Source: Halobacteriales archaeon SW_9_67_24
GTDB lineage: Archaea; Halobacteriota; Halobacteria; Halobacteriales; Halococcaceae
Assembly (NCBI GenBank): GCA_003022685.1
Contig: PXSV01000020.1
Coordinates: 1-5,577, forward strand
Length of the DNA: 5,577 nucleotides
Direction: 5' to 3'
In this document: one piece after another, positions 4,932 through 5,577 of the stretch
Numbering within the stretch: position 1 is the first letter of the stretch
Layout of the letters: each line of letters starts with the position of its first letter
Notes under the pieces: model-generated
What the model was told of the DNA's origin: nothing
The model's database searches: none
The model's input: the letters and a program-made list of their open reading frames with translations, nothing else
Made by a program: the position numbers and the translations under genes

Positions 4932-5577
4932 ATGACCCGCCGTCGATGCGTCCAGCGTGGCGTCCGCGCACTCGTCGTGCTGTCGGCGCTCGTTCTCGTG
5001 ATCACTGCCGTCGCCGCCGCCACGCCCGCGGATAGCGCCCTTGTCGTGGAGGGGGCGAACAGCGGCGAGCGGCTCCTCACCGCGCCGGTCGAGGAGGGCA
5101 CGACGGTCACACTCAACTACACCCACAGCGTCGAGAAGACGCCGGTGCACGATGTCTACACCGTTCACAACGACAGTCTCGAAATGACGAGAATGGAGTT
5201 TCAGTCGTACGGTTGGGGGCTGCCGTCGCGGGCGAACGTGACTCGCGAGAACGGGTGGTACGTCTTCGATCCGCCGGGCGACTACGAGGAACTGTACGTC
5301 GAACCGGGCCGGGTCGCGGGGCATCGACTCCGCGTCGGCGATCGGACGTACGACCTCGTCGAACGCTCGAACGCGGAGGGCGTCCGGAGAAGCTCCTCGT
5401 CGGGCTCGAAGCCGGCGGGCACCGACACCGTGTCCGGGTCGAACTCGGCAACGAGATCGTTGCCGTCCCTGGAGACCAGCCCCTCACCGATCGCGATGTC
5501 GACGAGACGGGACGCCTGGTCGGGCGAAAACCAGTCACGGTCGAGTGAGAGCGCAACGACGAACTCGCTCTCGCCGA
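4932..5577 (+). CDS. DUF1850 protein with its 3' end lost and replaced (open at window edge)
   Basis: Starts at ATG (4932), 118 bases after the TAXI stop. An ATG at 4908 is in another frame and ends after eight codons. Residues 13-30 form a hydrophobic signal or anchor segment after a basic TRRRCVQRGVR. The DUF1850 hallmarks follow: VTLNYTHSVEKTPVHDVY (59-76), LEMTRMEFQSYGWGLPSR (83-100), NGWYVFDPPG (107-116), and YVEPGRVAGHRLRVGDRTYD (122-141). DUF1850 (PF08905) proteins are small exported proteins encoded with TAXI TRAP transporters; their role is unknown. Family resemblance ends near residue 143-152. Normal members continue about 20-30 residues in a similar beta-rich style and stop. Here the frame continues as a Ser/Arg/Thr-rich stretch that is simply the antisense of the DUF2240 gene, and it has no stop before the window edge. 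The real homologous part is therefore about 4932-5385. If made, the protein would be a chimera with a meaningless tail. Confidence 0.72.
   Translation, partial: MTRRRCVQRGVRALVVLSALVLVITAVAAATPADSALVVEGANSGERLLTAPVEEGTTVTLNYTHSVEKTPVHDVYTVHNDSLEMTRMEFQSYGWGLPSRANVTRENGWYVFDPPGDYEELYVEPGRVAGHRLRVGDRTYDLVERSNAEGVRRSSSSGSKPAGTDTVSGSNSATRSLPSLETSPSPIAMSTRRDAWSGENQSRSSESATTNSLSP
5282..5577 (-). CDS. DUF2240 family protein, 5' end outside window and C-terminus apparently truncated
   Basis: The minus-strand frame enters at the right edge and reads GESEFVVALSLDRDWFSPDQ, then ASRLVDIAIGEGLVSRDGND, LVAEFDPDTVSVPAGFEPDE and ELLRTPSAFER. This is the conserved N-terminal and central part of haloarchaeal DUF2240 proteins, small proteins of unknown function with a winged-helix-like look. 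Family members normally continue after FER with a helical C-terminal part of about 40-50 residues (of the type VDALVAAGVEKQTAVAGINR). Here the frame instead turns into the antisense of DUF1850 (STRSYVRSP...) and stops at TAG (5284-5282). The start codon lies beyond 5577, probably a couple of dozen codons away. GC3-rich codon use between 5577 and about 5364 confirms that the minus strand is the coding one there. Confidence 0.72.
   Translation of the reverse strand, partial: GESEFVVALSLDRDWFSPDQASRLVDIAIGEGLVSRDGNDLVAEFDPDTVSVPAGFEPDEELLRTPSAFERSTRSYVRSPTRSRCPATRPGSTYSSS

Noticed and set aside
5392..5550. A plus-strand frame ending in a TGA at 5546-5548 that reads EKLLVGLEAGGHRHRVRVEL with good GC3, as if it were a frameshifted continuation of DUF1850
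   Set aside because: The opposite strand reads an unmistakable DUF2240 protein here. GC-rich haloarchaeal genes routinely produce codon-like antisense frames, and this peptide does not resemble DUF1850 C-termini.

Overview
The window reads as chromosomal DNA of a halophilic archaeon (class Halobacteria). The genes are GC-rich with strong G/C preference at third codon positions. The proteins are rich in Asp and Glu. The one exported binding protein has a Tat-type lipoprotein signal and Asn-X-Thr/Ser sequons, and its start codon lies 27 bases downstream of an archaeal TATA-like box with no room for a leader. The genus cannot be fixed from the sequence.

Layout, left to right. (1) 1-1080, minus strand: a small DUF4177 protein followed, with overlapping ends, by an uncharacterised membrane protein that runs off the left edge. 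(2) 1280-1765, plus: a GNAT N-acetyltransferase. (3) 1766-2054: a gene-free stretch holding an 80-bp element with perfect 16-bp inverted ends, flanked by TCA on both sides, with a smaller hairpin inside it and another right after it. (4) 2055-2390, plus: a small winged-helix DNA-binding protein. (5) 2526-3067, minus: a broken DUF2270 membrane-protein gene whose two halves lie in different frames, with the segment for one membrane helix missing. (6) 3068-3529: a long intergenic region with two dyads, a pair of direct repeats and a TATA-like box in front of the next gene. (7) 3530-4813, plus: a TAXI-type TRAP-transporter substrate-binding lipoprotein with low-complexity ends. (8) 4932 to the right edge, plus: a DUF1850 protein, the usual partner of TAXI proteins. 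(9) 5282 to the right edge, minus: the first part of a DUF2240 protein.

The most notable feature is the right end. DUF1850 and DUF2240 face each other, and both lose recognisable family sequence at the same point, about 5355-5390. Beyond that point each frame simply runs antisense through the other gene. The TRAP permease that normally accompanies TAXI and DUF1850 is absent from the visible DNA. The simplest reading is a deletion, or a misassembly, that fused the two 3' ends and may have removed the permease. Together with the broken DUF2270 gene, this suggests a locus undergoing decay. I see no phage, CRISPR, rRNA or tRNA features, and no convincing new multi-gene system.
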